Source of the DNA: JAGPDB01 sp046331265
GTDB taxonomy: Bacteria > Actinomycetota > Acidimicrobiia > IMCC26256 > JAGPDB01
Direction: 5' to 3'
Assembly: GCA_046331265.1 (NCBI GenBank)
Contig: JAXLRE010000003.1
Span: 124,001 to 188,000, forward strand
DNA: 64,000 nt
Shown: positions 35,040-44,343 of the stretch, piece by piece
Layout: each line of letters begins with the position of its first letter
How positions within the stretch are numbered: the stretch's first letter is position 1
Notes under the pieces: generated by a model
Told to the model about the DNA's origin: nothing
Database searches by the model: none
The model's input: only the letters and a program-made list of their open reading frames with translations
Translations under genes and position numbers: made by a program

Positions 35040-36569
35040 ATGCAACTCTCTAAATCTGAATACATGATGTATTTAAGGCATCCTTCATTAGTATGGTACA
35101 AAAAGTTCGATAAAACAAAATTGCCTCCAGACGACGATAATCGTTTAGCTATTTATGCTGAAGGTAATTATTTCGAAACATTTGCTGAACAACTTTTTGA
35201 AGATGGCATAAGAATTGGATTTAATAGCTATGACGAGTATCTGCAAATGCCTCGTTTTACAAAAGAGGCTATAAGCACAGGTAAAAAAGTAATATTTCAA
35301 TCCCGTTTTGAGACCGAAAAAATTACTTGTATATGTGATGTTGTTAAATTTCTTGATGAAAATACAGTTGAACTTTACGAAATTAAATCTAGTTCTAGCG
35401 TAAAGCAAGAAAATATATATGATTTAGCTTTTCAGACACATGTACTTCAATTAAATGGATTTAATGTAAAAGAAATATTTGTTATTCATGTAAACGGCAA
35501 TTATGTCCGAAGTGGAGAAATTTCTCCACGTGAAATATGTAATGTGGCAAATATTACCGAAGAAGTTTTAGCAGAGATCGATGACACTAAATTAATAATA
35601 GATGAAATATTTGAATTCTTGAAGACTAAAACACCGCCAAGTTTTGATCCTCCATTAGATGGTGAAGGCGATATTAATGCTTGGCTTGAGCTTTTCTTAT
35701 TTAACAATCCGCAAGAAAAAGGTTCTATTTTCGATTTGTGTTGGCCAAAAAATCGAATTGCTGAGCTATATCAAATGGGAATTAAAAATTTAATTGATAT
35801 TCCAGATGATTTTTCATTATCGCCCAAACAAAAGTTACAGGTTAGTGCTGCAAAAAATGATTTAGTAACTGTAGATAAGAAAAAAATCAAAGAATTTATT
35901 GATGGCTTTGAATATCCTTTATATTTTTTAGATTATGAAACTTTGGCTAGCGTGATCCCACCTTTTGATGGTTTAGGTCCAAGAAAACAGCTACCTTTTC
36001 AATTTTCTTTGCATGTTCTAGAAGAACCGGGGGGAGCCTTGCAGCATTATTCGTATCTTCACCGTGACAATTCTGATCCTACGACACCTCTTAGTGAAGC
36101 ATTGAAAGAACATATAGGCACTAGTGGCACAGTCTTGACATGGAATGAAAGATTTGAAAAATCATGTAACGATCTTATGGGTAAGGTCGCACCTAAATAT
36201 AAAAATTTCTATAAAAAATTGAATGAACGTATTGCTGACTTATGTATTCCATTTCAAAAAAATTGGTATATACATAAAGACTTTTTAGGAAGCTACTCTA
36301 TAAAAAAAGTTTTGCCCGTTATCGTTCCTGAATTATCTTATGCGGATTTAGATATTAATGAAGGTGCTAGTGCTCAAAGACTTTGGATGAAAAGTGTTTT
36401 AGCAGACCAATACGCCGATCAAAAAGAAAAAATCCTTAATGATTTAGATATTTACTGTGAACTAGATACTTTAGCGATGGTAAAAATATATGAACATCTT
36501 TATTCTCTTGTCGAAGAACACAAAGCGAATGAAGAAAACCAGATAGTAGAAAAACTAACTCTTTTCTAA
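35040..36569 (+). CDS. DUF2779 nuclease-like protein (Cas4-like plus RNase H-fold domains)
   Basis: 509 residues from ATG 35040; ATG 35031 is also in frame but lies only two bases after a TAAAAT hexamer (35023-35028), too close for the TSS. The N-terminal half has a PD-(D/E)XK, Cas4-like core: an ICDVVKFLDENTVELYEIKSS segment with the D..ExK pattern. The C-terminal half has YFLDYETLASVIPPFDG and DIYCELDTLAMVKIYEHL, a DEDD-like exonuclease arrangement typical of DUF2779. No Cas4-style iron-sulfur Cys quartet is apparent. Function undetermined. The 3' end overlaps the convergent aminolevulinate synthase gene by 4 bp. Confidence 0.8.
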   Translation: MQLSKSEYMMYLRHPSLVWYKKFDKTKLPPDDDNRLAIYAEGNYFETFAEQLFEDGIRIGFNSYDEYLQMPRFTKEAISTGKKVIFQSRFETEKITCICDVVKFLDENTVELYEIKSSSSVKQENIYDLAFQTHVLQLNGFNVKEIFVIHVNGNYVRSGEISPREICNVANITEEVLAEIDDTKLIIDEIFEFLKTKTPPSFDPPLDGEGDINAWLELFLFNNPQEKGSIFDLCWPKNRIAELYQMGIKNLIDIPDDFSLSPKQKLQVSAAKNDLVTVDKKKIKEFIDGFEYPLYFLDYETLASVIPPFDGLGPRKQLPFQFSLHVLEEPGGALQHYSYLHRDNSDPTTPLSEALKEHIGTSGTVLTWNERFEKSCNDLMGKVAPKYKNFYKKLNERIADLCIPFQKNWYIHKDFLGSYSIKKVLPVIVPELSYADLDINEGASAQRLWMKSVLADQYADQKEKILNDLDIYCELDTLAMVKIYEHLYSLVEEHKANEENQIVEKLTLF

Positions 36570-37810
36570 TTTAAAATATATTCGGCGCTATCTTCTTCAG
36601 AAATGTCACGAACAACTTCATGAGTTGCTGCTATAAGGCTTTTTGCCAAATGTATCATATCTTGCTCATTGTGTTTTGGAGTAACGACGACTCTGAGACA
36701 CTCTTCACCGACTGAGACAGTAGGGTAGTTAACAGGTTGCAAATAAGCTCCGTATTGCTTTAAAAGTCGATCTGCGACTTCTTTGCAATATATTGCATCG
36801 CGCATAGGTATTGGCGTGATGTGAGAAGGATTATGTGTGTATGTAACGCCATATTCATCGAAAATCTTACGCAACTTTAATACATTGCTATGTAATTCAT
36901 AACGTAGCTCATCATGATCACCAACATAATTTATACTTGCTACAGCGCTTGCGCATGTAGACGGTGGAAGAGAAGTTGTAAAAATAAATCCGCTACCAAA
37001 GCTTCTTATTGCATCAGCTATTTCTTCTTTTGCGGCGATATAGCCACCGATTACACCAAAACCTTTTGCTAATGTGCCGTTAATGATATCTATCTCGTTA
37101 GACAAACCAAGTTCGTTAGCTTTTCCTGCTCCTCTATGTCCATATAAACCTACAGCGTGGACTTCATCAATATAAGTTAGTGCGTTATATTTTTTGGCTA
37201 ACTTGATTACCTCTTCAATAGGTGAAATTGTGCCAATCATCGAATATACAGATTCAAAAACAATTAATTTAGGACGTTCAACAGGCATGGATTGAAGAAT
37301 GTACTCGAGATGTTCAACGTCGTTATGTCTGAAGATAATCTTGTCTTTTTTACTCGCACGCATTCCTTCAATTAAAGAAGCATGATTGCGTTGATCAGAA
37401 ATAAAACAGATATCAGGGAAAATTTTACCCAATGTTTGTAAAGTGGTTAGATTAGCCATATAGGCACCAGAAAAAATTAGTGCAGAATCTTTTCCATGCA
37501 ATTTAGCTAGTGTTCTCTCTAATTCCTTATGATGAGTAGTTGTTCCAGAAATGTTTCTTGTTCCACCAGAACCAACACCGCTTTGTCTTACTACTTCGAC
37601 TGATCGCTCAATTATTTCATCACGAGTGCTCATGCATAGATAATCATTCGAACACCAATTGGTAGCAGTGTATTTATCGCCATTTGAATCAGTGAAAGAA
37701 AATTTTGGGAAAGTAGAAGCATTTTTTTCAACGTCTAGGAAATACCTGTAGTTTCCAACTTCTTTTAGACGATTTAGGTGCTGACGAAATACTTTGTGAT
37801 AATCCACCAT
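36566..37810 (-). CDS. hemA: 5-aminolevulinate synthase (Shemin pathway)
   Basis: 414 residues, the length of bacterial ALAS. Diagnostic segments are YRYFLDVEKNASTFPKF at the N-terminus, WCSNDYLCMS (52-61), GSGGTRNISGTTTHHKELE (80-98), DEVHAVGLYGHRGAGKANE (215-233) and GTLAKGFGVIGGY with the PLP lysine at 249. GGTRNISGT separates ALAS from the related KBL and BioF enzymes. It condenses glycine with succinyl-CoA to form 5-aminolevulinate for haem. Most actinobacteria use the glutamyl-tRNA (C5) route instead, so this gene is unexpected. Start: ATG 37810, or GTG 37807, which sits exactly six bases after a TATAAT. Confidence 0.93.
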   Translation of the reverse strand: MVDYHKVFRQHLNRLKEVGNYRYFLDVEKNASTFPKFSFTDSNGDKYTATNWCSNDYLCMSTRDEIIERSVEVVRQSGVGSGGTRNISGTTTHHKELERTLAKLHGKDSALIFSGAYMANLTTLQTLGKIFPDICFISDQRNHASLIEGMRASKKDKIIFRHNDVEHLEYILQSMPVERPKLIVFESVYSMIGTISPIEEVIKLAKKYNALTYIDEVHAVGLYGHRGAGKANELGLSNEIDIINGTLAKGFGVIGGYIAAKEEIADAIRSFGSGFIFTTSLPPSTCASAVASINYVGDHDELRYELHSNVLKLRKIFDEYGVTYTHNPSHITPIPMRDAIYCKEVADRLLKQYGAYLQPVNYPTVSVGEECLRVVVTPKHNEQDMIHLAKSLIAATHEVVRDISEEDSAEYILN

Positions 37811-37813
37811 AAA

Positions 37814-37819
37814 ATTATA
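37814..37819 (-). promoter_or_regulatory. -10 element before 5-aminolevulinate synthase
   Basis: A consensus TATAAT on the minus strand ends six bases before the GTG at 37807 and three before the ATG at 37810. No Shine-Dalgarno is present, which favours a leaderless start at the GTG. Confidence 0.55.
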
Positions 37820-37894
37820 TGAGAATTTGCCTTATATAAACGCACCCAAGATCGGGATTTATGCTTTCTTAGGCCAAAATAAGAGTTGTCGAAC

Positions 37895-37900
37895 TAAAAT
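37895..37900 (+). promoter_or_regulatory. -10 element of a leaderless miaB transcript
   Basis: TAAAAT is followed by exactly six bases and the miaB ATG at 37907. Confidence 0.5.
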
Positions 37901-37906
37901 ATTTAA

Positions 37907-39295
37907 ATGTCTGAAAATCGATCGTTTTTTGTCACAACATTTGGCTGTCAAATGAATGAACACGATTCTGAGAGAATTGCTGGCCAGCTATTAGAAGAAG
38001 GTTATGTTGAGGCAAAGACTCGAGAAGAAGCTGATGTTGTAATTTTAAATACATGTTGTATTAGAGAAAACGCTGATGATCGATTATATGGAACTCTTGG
38101 GCACCTAGCATCTTTAAAAGCAGAAAAACCAGGTATGCAAATAGCTGTTGGTGGTTGCCTGGCTCAAAAAGATAGAGATCTTGTTACTGCAAAAGCAAAA
38201 GCAGTAGATGTAGTTTTTGGTACACATAATTTACATAGAGTTGGCGAATTATTAAAAGAAAACGAAAAATATGCGCAAGCAATTGTTGAAATTGTTGAAG
38301 AACTAGAGGCTTATCCATCTGCATTACCGGCAAGGCGAGAATCTAACCATAGTGCATGGGTTACAATCCAAATAGGATGTGATAACTCGTGTGCTTTTTG
38401 TATCGTCCCATCAGTAAGAGGAAAAGAAGTTTCTCGTCGTATGGGAGACATAATCCATGAAATAGAAGATTTAGCAGCGCAAGGCGTAAGTGAAGTTACA
38501 TTATTAGGTCAAAATGTTAATAGCTATGGTCGTGATCTAGGATCGAAACAATACAGTCCAAAGTTCGCTGATTTATTGCGAGAAGTAAATTCAATAGAGG
38601 GTATTAAAAGAATTAGATTTACTTCACCCCATCCAAAAGATATGCGTGAAGATACTTTTATTGCCATGAATGAATGTGAAAAAGTTTGCAATCATTTACA
38701 TTTTCCACTTCAATCAGGATCAGATTCAGTACTAGCCGCAATGCGACGAGGATACACAGGTACGCGATATTTAGAAAAACTTGCAATGGCTAGAGAAATC
38801 ATCCCTGACTTAGCTGTTACAACAGACATCATTGTTGGTTTTCCAGGTGAAACTGACGAAGATTTTGAACAGACTATGTTTGTTGCAGAGCAAGCTAATT
38901 ATGATTCGGCATTTACATTTGTATTTTCTCCAAGACCTGGAACGCTAGCGGCAGAAATGACAGATAAATTCGTTGATGAAGATGTAGTTAAGGCTCGTAT
39001 GGAGCGATTGTGTGCTCTTGAAAAAACAAGCGCAATACAAAAACATAATGAACGTATTGGAATGATAGAACCATGCTTAGTAATTGGTAAATCAAAATAT
39101 GATGATTCAATGCTTTCAGGTCGAACGGCTCAAAATAAACTTCTGCATTTTTCAAGCCAAGGAAAAGATATACCTGAAGGCTCATATGTAACAACAAAAG
39201 TAACTGATGCAGGTTCTCATTGGTTATTTGGAGATTTAATTTCTGTGGATTCTGTATCTGAAAAGCAAAAGAAATTAATTCCTGTTTTTAGCTAA
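37907..39295 (+). CDS. miaB: tRNA-2-methylthio-N6-dimethylallyladenosine synthase
   Basis: 462 residues. N-terminal MTTase domain begins FFVTTFGCQMNEHDSERIAG and has three conserved Cys (GCQMN, NTCCIREN, GGCLAQK). The radical-SAM cluster motif is CDNSCAFCIVPSVRGKE. A TRAM domain ends the protein. MiaB methylthiolates i6A37 of tRNAs reading UNN codons. It is followed after 4 bp by miaA, whose product makes its substrate. Confidence 0.96.
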   Translation: MSENRSFFVTTFGCQMNEHDSERIAGQLLEEGYVEAKTREEADVVILNTCCIRENADDRLYGTLGHLASLKAEKPGMQIAVGGCLAQKDRDLVTAKAKAVDVVFGTHNLHRVGELLKENEKYAQAIVEIVEELEAYPSALPARRESNHSAWVTIQIGCDNSCAFCIVPSVRGKEVSRRMGDIIHEIEDLAAQGVSEVTLLGQNVNSYGRDLGSKQYSPKFADLLREVNSIEGIKRIRFTSPHPKDMREDTFIAMNECEKVCNHLHFPLQSGSDSVLAAMRRGYTGTRYLEKLAMAREIIPDLAVTTDIIVGFPGETDEDFEQTMFVAEQANYDSAFTFVFSPRPGTLAAEMTDKFVDEDVVKARMERLCALEKTSAIQKHNERIGMIEPCLVIGKSKYDDSMLSGRTAQNKLLHFSSQGKDIPEGSYVTTKVTDAGSHWLFGDLISVDSVSEKQKKLIPVFS

Positions 39296-39299
39296 ATTC

Positions 39300-40247
39300 A
39301 TGTCTAAACGTTTACTTATAGTTGGAGCTACTGCAAGTTCAAAATCACAAGTAGCGATTGATTTTGCATTAGAAAATAAACCAACAGAGATCATTTCTCT
39401 TGATTCTATGCAGATATATGAAGGAATGAGTATAGGAACTGGAGCATTAAATACTAAGGAAATGAATGGAATCATTCACCATATGATTTCTATAGTAAGG
39501 CCTACAGAAACTTTTAGTGTGCAAGTTTTCAAGAATAAAGTTGATGAGATAATTACAACGAACAAAGAAATGAACTTTGTTTTAGTTGGCGGAACAGGTC
39601 TATATACTCACGCTGTTGTTGACGATTTTAATTTTGCCCCAAGTGAACAAAAAGTAAGAGATGAAATAGCTCTGAAGTTTAACTTAGATGAAAAAAATCC
39701 TGATCCAATTTCATTAGGTAAAGCATATGAATATTTACAGGAAATAGACAACGATGCTGCAGAAAAAATTGATCCAAAAAATGTTAGACGCATCTTAAGA
39801 GCAATTGAAGCAATTGAAATTTCTGGCGAGAAATTTTCTTATATAGGAGACGGTGTCCAAGCATTTTCGAATAACGTTTATGATCTGACTATGGTCGGCT
39901 TGAGATATTCGCGAGAAAATTTACGAACAAGAATATTTAAGCGAATTGAAAATATGTTTGATCTTGGTTGGGTTGATGAAGTAAAAACTTTACTGCCTTT
40001 GTGGGATGATATTTCACCTATTGCTAAACAGGCAATAGGCTATAAAGAAATTTATGGATGGATTGTTCAAGGGGAAAACCAATCTGAACTTATAAATGTT
40101 AAAGAAAGTATCTTAAACAAGACCTATCAATTTTCAGTTCGACAACGAAAATGGTTTGAACGTGATCCACGTATCACCTGGATTGATTGTGACGACCTGC
40201 AACACCATGAGATATTAGATAAAGTCAGCAATATCGCGCTCTGGTAG
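39300..40247 (+). CDS. miaA: tRNA dimethylallyltransferase
   Basis: 315 residues, normal size. Conserved DSMQIYEGMSIGTG, HHMISIVRPTETFSV and LVGGTGLYTHAV carry the active-site Asp/Thr and the tRNA-binding regions. The P loop reads GATASSKS (9-16), whereas nearly all MiaA have G.T.SGKS/T: the Gly before the Lys is Ser. Whether this weakens nucleotide handling is unknown; the rest of the enzyme looks intact. It transfers dimethylallyl to A37 of tRNAs before MiaB acts. Confidence 0.93.
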   Translation: MSKRLLIVGATASSKSQVAIDFALENKPTEIISLDSMQIYEGMSIGTGALNTKEMNGIIHHMISIVRPTETFSVQVFKNKVDEIITTNKEMNFVLVGGTGLYTHAVVDDFNFAPSEQKVRDEIALKFNLDEKNPDPISLGKAYEYLQEIDNDAAEKIDPKNVRRILRAIEAIEISGEKFSYIGDGVQAFSNNVYDLTMVGLRYSRENLRTRIFKRIENMFDLGWVDEVKTLLPLWDDISPIAKQAIGYKEIYGWIVQGENQSELINVKESILNKTYQFSVRQRKWFERDPRITWIDCDDLQHHEILDKVSNIALW

Positions 40248-40250
40248 AAT
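40245..40250 (+). promoter_or_regulatory. -10 element of a leaderless dapF transcript
   Basis: TAGAAT, overlapping the miaA stop codon, is followed by exactly six bases and the GTG start of dapF at 40257. Confidence 0.45.
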
Positions 40251-40256
40251 TTAAAG

Positions 40257-41162
40257 GTGTTTTTAGAAAAAATTGAATCAACCGGAAACGATGTTTTATT
40301 GGCAACAGTTGAGTCTTTAGAGAATGAATCGTTTCCAATAACATTTAATGATCTAAGCAACTTAGCTAAAAAATCATGTGACAGAAATTTTGGGATTGGT
40401 GCAGATCATCTAATTCTTTTGGATAAACCAGGTTTAGACAGAGACGAATTTCATGGATATCAAAGTGATAATAATGCACATGTACGGATGATTTTTTTCA
40501 ACTCAGATGGATCGTCTGCCGAAATGAGTGGCAACGGGATCCGTTGTTTCGCACTTTTTGCGATGGATAACGGTTTTGGAGAAAAAGATGATAATGGAAA
40601 TCATTTTGTAGTTGTTGAAACACTTGCAGGTACTCGCAAAATAACATTTAAAACAATTGGTACACAGATCTATGGTGATGTGAATATGGGAGAAGTGAGT
40701 TTTGAGCCGAAAGACATACCAGTCAATGTTGAAGATGCTCTTGATGTGCCTACTGATATCTTAGGGAAGGAAAGGAAAGGCTACAGCGCTAATTCTGGAA
40801 TTCCACACTGGATGCTGCTAGTTGATTCAAAAGAAGAACTCGAGTCCTCACTACTTGACCAAGAAGCTTTAGCTGCTCGATATGATGAGCGTTTTCCAAA
40901 CAATACAAATGTCGATATTGTTTATATAGAAAACGAAAATAGTGTTAATGCCCGGTATTTTGAACGCGGAGCTAAAGAAACATTAAGTTGCGGGACAGGT
41001 GTAACTGCAACAGCAGCTATGTTGAACAAAGTCGGATTAGCAAGTACAAATGTCGAGGTAAATGTTAAGGGTGGAAAACTTTTCGCCTCTAAACAAGAAG
41101 ATGGCACTTGGGTCCTTTCTGGGCCTGTTCAAAAAATAGCTAGATGCGAATTTTATTTATAG
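40257..41162 (+). CDS. dapF: diaminopimelate epimerase
   Basis: 301 residues. The two catalytic cysteines lie in AEMSGNGIRCFALFA and KETLSCGTGVTATAA, and FFNSDGSSAEM carries the substrate-binding Asn. A GTG start directly gives FLEKIESTGNDVLLA, matching the usual FxKxxGxGNDF opening (here STGND). It interconverts LL- and meso-diaminopimelate for lysine and peptidoglycan. The miaA-dapF-hflX order is typical of actinobacteria. Confidence 0.94.
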   Translation: MFLEKIESTGNDVLLATVESLENESFPITFNDLSNLAKKSCDRNFGIGADHLILLDKPGLDRDEFHGYQSDNNAHVRMIFFNSDGSSAEMSGNGIRCFALFAMDNGFGEKDDNGNHFVVVETLAGTRKITFKTIGTQIYGDVNMGEVSFEPKDIPVNVEDALDVPTDILGKERKGYSANSGIPHWMLLVDSKEELESSLLDQEALAARYDERFPNNTNVDIVYIENENSVNARYFERGAKETLSCGTGVTATAAMLNKVGLASTNVEVNVKGGKLFASKQEDGTWVLSGPVQKIARCEFYL

Positions 41163-41194
41163 CTAATCTTTATCTCTCATGAGATTGGAAATAT

Positions 41195-42385
41195 ATGGCA
41201 GAAGAAACTAAATATCATCAGGCGCGCGTAGGTAAGCGTCTTAGTGCTACTGAAACTGATTTTGATGTCATAATCCAGAAAGCAGTTATTGTTGCGGCCG
41301 ACATCAAAGGACATGACAAAAATGTTGATGCTTCACTTGATGAGCTAGAGCTCCTTGTAGATACTGCTGGAGCGCAGGTTATAGGGCGTGAAATTCAGTC
41401 AAAACAATCTATTGATTCTGCAACTTATATAGGTAAGGGAAAAGCACAAGAAATAGCTGAATATGTTGGGGCAAATGACGGAGATTTAGTCGTTTTTGAT
41501 GATGAACTCACACCAGCTCAACAACGAAACCTAGAGAAAATTATGAAGGTCGACGTTGTTGATCGTGTTGGTTTAATTTTAGATATATTTGCTCAGCATG
41601 CGACTACAGGGGAAGGTATGGCTCAAGTAGAGCTTGCTCAACTGAAGTATTTAATGCCGCGCTTGAGAGGAAAAGGGTCTTCTCTATCTCAACAAGGTGG
41701 TGGTATCGGTACGCGTGGTCCTGGTGAAACACAGTTAGAAACAGATCGTCGAAAAATTGCACGTCGCATGCGCAAATTAGAAGCCGATTTAAAGAAACTA
41801 GAAAAGGTTCGCGGGACACAAAGAAAGCGAAGATCTGTTAAACCGGAAAAGCGAGTAGCAATCGTTGGATATACAAATGCTGGCAAGTCATCATTGTTAA
41901 ATGTTTTAGCTAAATCAAATGCACATGTTGAAGATCGGCTATTTGCCACGTTAGCTCCTACGACTAAGCAAGTTTTTGTTGGTCATGATGAAAATGCAAA
42001 GCCGATGGTAGTTTTGTGTTCAGACACAGTTGGGTTTGTCACTAATTTACCTCACCAATTAGTCGAAGCTTTTCGTTCTACGTTAGATGAAGCTAAAGAT
42101 GCTGATCTTTTGTTACATGTTGTAGATTCATCTAGCGATCAAGTAAATGAAAATATTGATGCAGTAAATTCAGTTCTAAAAGAAATAGGAGCTGAAGATA
42201 TTGATCAAATTCTTGTTTGGAACAAGCTTGATCTACTTGATCAAGATCAACTTGAACATATTAAGAACTTAGATCATGATCTTAAAAGAGAACATATAAT
42301 TGGGTCCGATTTTATTTCTACTGTAGATAAATCTGGGATCGAACAACTTAGAAATTCAATTCAAGAGTACTTTTCTAAGGTCTAA
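41195..42385 (+). CDS. hflX: GTPase HflX
   Basis: 396 residues. The N-terminal HflX domain has SIDSATYIGKGKAQEIAEYV and VVFDDELTPAQQRNLEK; the linker is LSQQGGGIGTRGPGETQLETDRR. The GTPase domain has G1 GYTNAGKSS, G3 DTVGF and G4 NKLD. HflX splits stalled or heat-damaged 70S ribosomes. The C-terminus is short compared with E. coli HflX. Confidence 0.95.
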   Translation: MAEETKYHQARVGKRLSATETDFDVIIQKAVIVAADIKGHDKNVDASLDELELLVDTAGAQVIGREIQSKQSIDSATYIGKGKAQEIAEYVGANDGDLVVFDDELTPAQQRNLEKIMKVDVVDRVGLILDIFAQHATTGEGMAQVELAQLKYLMPRLRGKGSSLSQQGGGIGTRGPGETQLETDRRKIARRMRKLEADLKKLEKVRGTQRKRRSVKPEKRVAIVGYTNAGKSSLLNVLAKSNAHVEDRLFATLAPTTKQVFVGHDENAKPMVVLCSDTVGFVTNLPHQLVEAFRSTLDEAKDADLLLHVVDSSSDQVNENIDAVNSVLKEIGAEDIDQILVWNKLDLLDQDQLEHIKNLDHDLKREHIIGSDFISTVDKSGIEQLRNSIQEYFSKV

Positions 42386-42422
42386 TTGGTGCTAGATGAT
42401 CGATATTACTTAAGCTCTTGAG

Positions 42423-43247
42423 ATGCAGTTAGAAGATATTGTTAAATCTCTTTGGGAAGATAAAGAAAAACTCGACAATGTTGTAGAAGCCGACAGGGCC
42501 CGCACAATCTTATTGCGAGTTATAGATATGCTTGATTCTGGTGAAATCAGAGTTGCTCAAATCGAAAATGATGAAGTTGTAGTAAACGAATGGGTAAAGC
42601 AAGCAATATTGCTTTTCTTTAAAGTTCAGTCTATGACTAAGCACAATGTTGGACCCTTTGAATTTTTAGACAAAATCCCATTGAAAGAAAACTATTCAAA
42701 ATTTAAAGTTAGAGTAGTCCCCGGCGCAAGCGCGCGTCGTGGTAGTTATCTTGCTCCTGGCGTTACTTTAATGCCTAGCTACGTAAATATAGGTGCTTAC
42801 GTAGACGAGGACACAATGGTTGATACTTGGGCGACTGTTGGTAGCTGCGCTCAAATTGGTAAGCGTGTCCATCTTTCCGGTGGTGTAGGGATTGGTGGCG
42901 TTCTTGAACCTCCTCAAGCTGCGCCTGTAGTAATTGGCGATGATGTATTCATAGGTTCGCGTTCAATGATTGTAGAAGGTGCCCGCGTAAAAAACGGCGC
43001 GAAACTGGGTGCTGGAGTAATTCTCACTTCCTCTACGCCTGTAATAGATAGCTCAAACGGCGAAGAAGTTTCCCGTGGTGTAGTTCCTGAACGAGCTGTA
43101 GCAATTATGGCTACACGAGATAAAGAATTTCCTGGAGGTAAATTTGGTCTTCCATGTGTTCTTATCCTTAGGTATTTAGAAGAGGGCGAACAACACGATA
43201 AATTGTTATTGAATAATATTTTGCGTGAACATGGTGTCGCAACATAA
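42423..43247 (+). CDS. dapD: 2,3,4,5-tetrahydropyridine-2,6-dicarboxylate N-succinyltransferase
   Basis: 274 residues, the length of the E. coli-type DapD rather than the longer actinobacterial type (about 317). The helical N-terminus has an arginine-rich entrance, and the left-handed beta-helix carries hexapeptide repeats such as YVNIGAYVDEDTMVDTWATVGSCAQIGKRVHL and GGVLEPPQAAPVVIGDDVFIGS. It succinylates tetrahydrodipicolinate. The stop overlaps the dapE start (TAATG), so the two are translationally coupled steps of the succinylase route. Confidence 0.95.
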   Translation: MQLEDIVKSLWEDKEKLDNVVEADRARTILLRVIDMLDSGEIRVAQIENDEVVVNEWVKQAILLFFKVQSMTKHNVGPFEFLDKIPLKENYSKFKVRVVPGASARRGSYLAPGVTLMPSYVNIGAYVDEDTMVDTWATVGSCAQIGKRVHLSGGVGIGGVLEPPQAAPVVIGDDVFIGSRSMIVEGARVKNGAKLGAGVILTSSTPVIDSSNGEEVSRGVVPERAVAIMATRDKEFPGGKFGLPCVLILRYLEEGEQHDKLLLNNILREHGVAT

Positions 43248-44338
43248 TGGCAACAAATCCTTTTTTAACCCTTAACCCTCAAGACACTCTCGAAGTACTA
43301 AAAGCACTCATTGCTACAGAGTCATACAGTCATAATGAAGATACACTTTGTAGCTTTTTACAACAATGGATCCCTCAAATTAGACCTGATGCACACCTTA
43401 CAAGAATCTCCAATACTTTAGTTGTACAAGTAAATACGGACGCAGATTCACCTGTAATTTTGGCTGGCCATATTGATACAGTACCTAGCGCCCACTTTAA
43501 TGGCGAGCTGAACGATCGACCCATCCAAGAAGGCGACTTGTTATATGGACTTGGTGCAGCTGATATGAAAAGTGGAGTAGCGGTAATGATCTCGCTACTT
43601 AAAACCATAAAAGTCAACGCAACATTTATCTTTTATGAGGCTGAAGAGGTTGCGGAAAAATTTAATGGCCTATTACTTGTTTTAAATGAAAAGCCTGAGC
43701 TAATGAGAGGTAAATGGGCAATACTTTTAGAGCCAACTAATGGCCAATTAGAAATGGGATGTCAGGGAGCAATCACTGTTAAAGCAAGTTTCCATGGTAA
43801 ACGAGCGCATAGCGCTAGGCCATGGATGGGGGAGAACGCTATCCATAAATCTCTAAAAGTCCAGGAAAATGTGCAAAAAGAACTTCAATCTCAACAAGAG
43901 GTTGAGATTGAAGGTTTAACCTATAGTCCTACTTTACAGATAACAAAAGCCTCTGGTGGAGTAGCTGCAAATGTTATTCCGGACTTATTTGAATTAACAA
44001 TTAATCATCGCTTTACGCCAGATATTAAACCAGATCAAGCAACTGCATATATAAATCAAATCTGTGATGGAGCTGACAGTATTGAGGTGGTTTCTATTGC
44101 CGGTGGAGCAGTTCCAGCTGTTGACCATCCTTTGGTAGCTTTTGCTAAATCAAGAGGTAGAAAGTTAGTGCCAAAAGTCGCATGGACAGATGTAGCAAGA
44201 TTTTATAATTTAAATATTCCTGCAGTTAACTGTGGTCCAGGGGATGCAACTTTATGCCATACTCCAGGCGAGCATATAGAAATTTCAAAATTGCAAGATA
44301 CTTACGATTTCTTAAATGAATTTATTGCTAACTTGTAA
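43247..44338 (+). CDS. dapE: succinyl-diaminopimelate desuccinylase
   Basis: 363 residues of M20 peptidase fold. Metal ligands are in AGHIDTVP, GLGAADMKSGVAV, FYEAEEVAEK and the C-terminal CHTPGEHIEIS. The lid domain has the GCQGAITVKASFHGKRAHSARPW segment. It removes succinate from N-succinyl-LL-diaminopimelate, directly after DapD in the pathway. Actinobacterial DapE features dominate, in contrast with the proteobacterial-looking DapD. Confidence 0.92.
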   Translation: MATNPFLTLNPQDTLEVLKALIATESYSHNEDTLCSFLQQWIPQIRPDAHLTRISNTLVVQVNTDADSPVILAGHIDTVPSAHFNGELNDRPIQEGDLLYGLGAADMKSGVAVMISLLKTIKVNATFIFYEAEEVAEKFNGLLLVLNEKPELMRGKWAILLEPTNGQLEMGCQGAITVKASFHGKRAHSARPWMGENAIHKSLKVQENVQKELQSQQEVEIEGLTYSPTLQITKASGGVAANVIPDLFELTINHRFTPDIKPDQATAYINQICDGADSIEVVSIAGGAVPAVDHPLVAFAKSRGRKLVPKVAWTDVARFYNLNIPAVNCGPGDATLCHTPGEHIEISKLQDTYDFLNEFIANL

Positions 44339-44343
44339 TAAAT

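Noticed and set aside
41175..41184. Palindrome TCTCATGAGA before hflX as an operator
   Set aside because: Only 10 bp and single; expected by chance in a window of this size.
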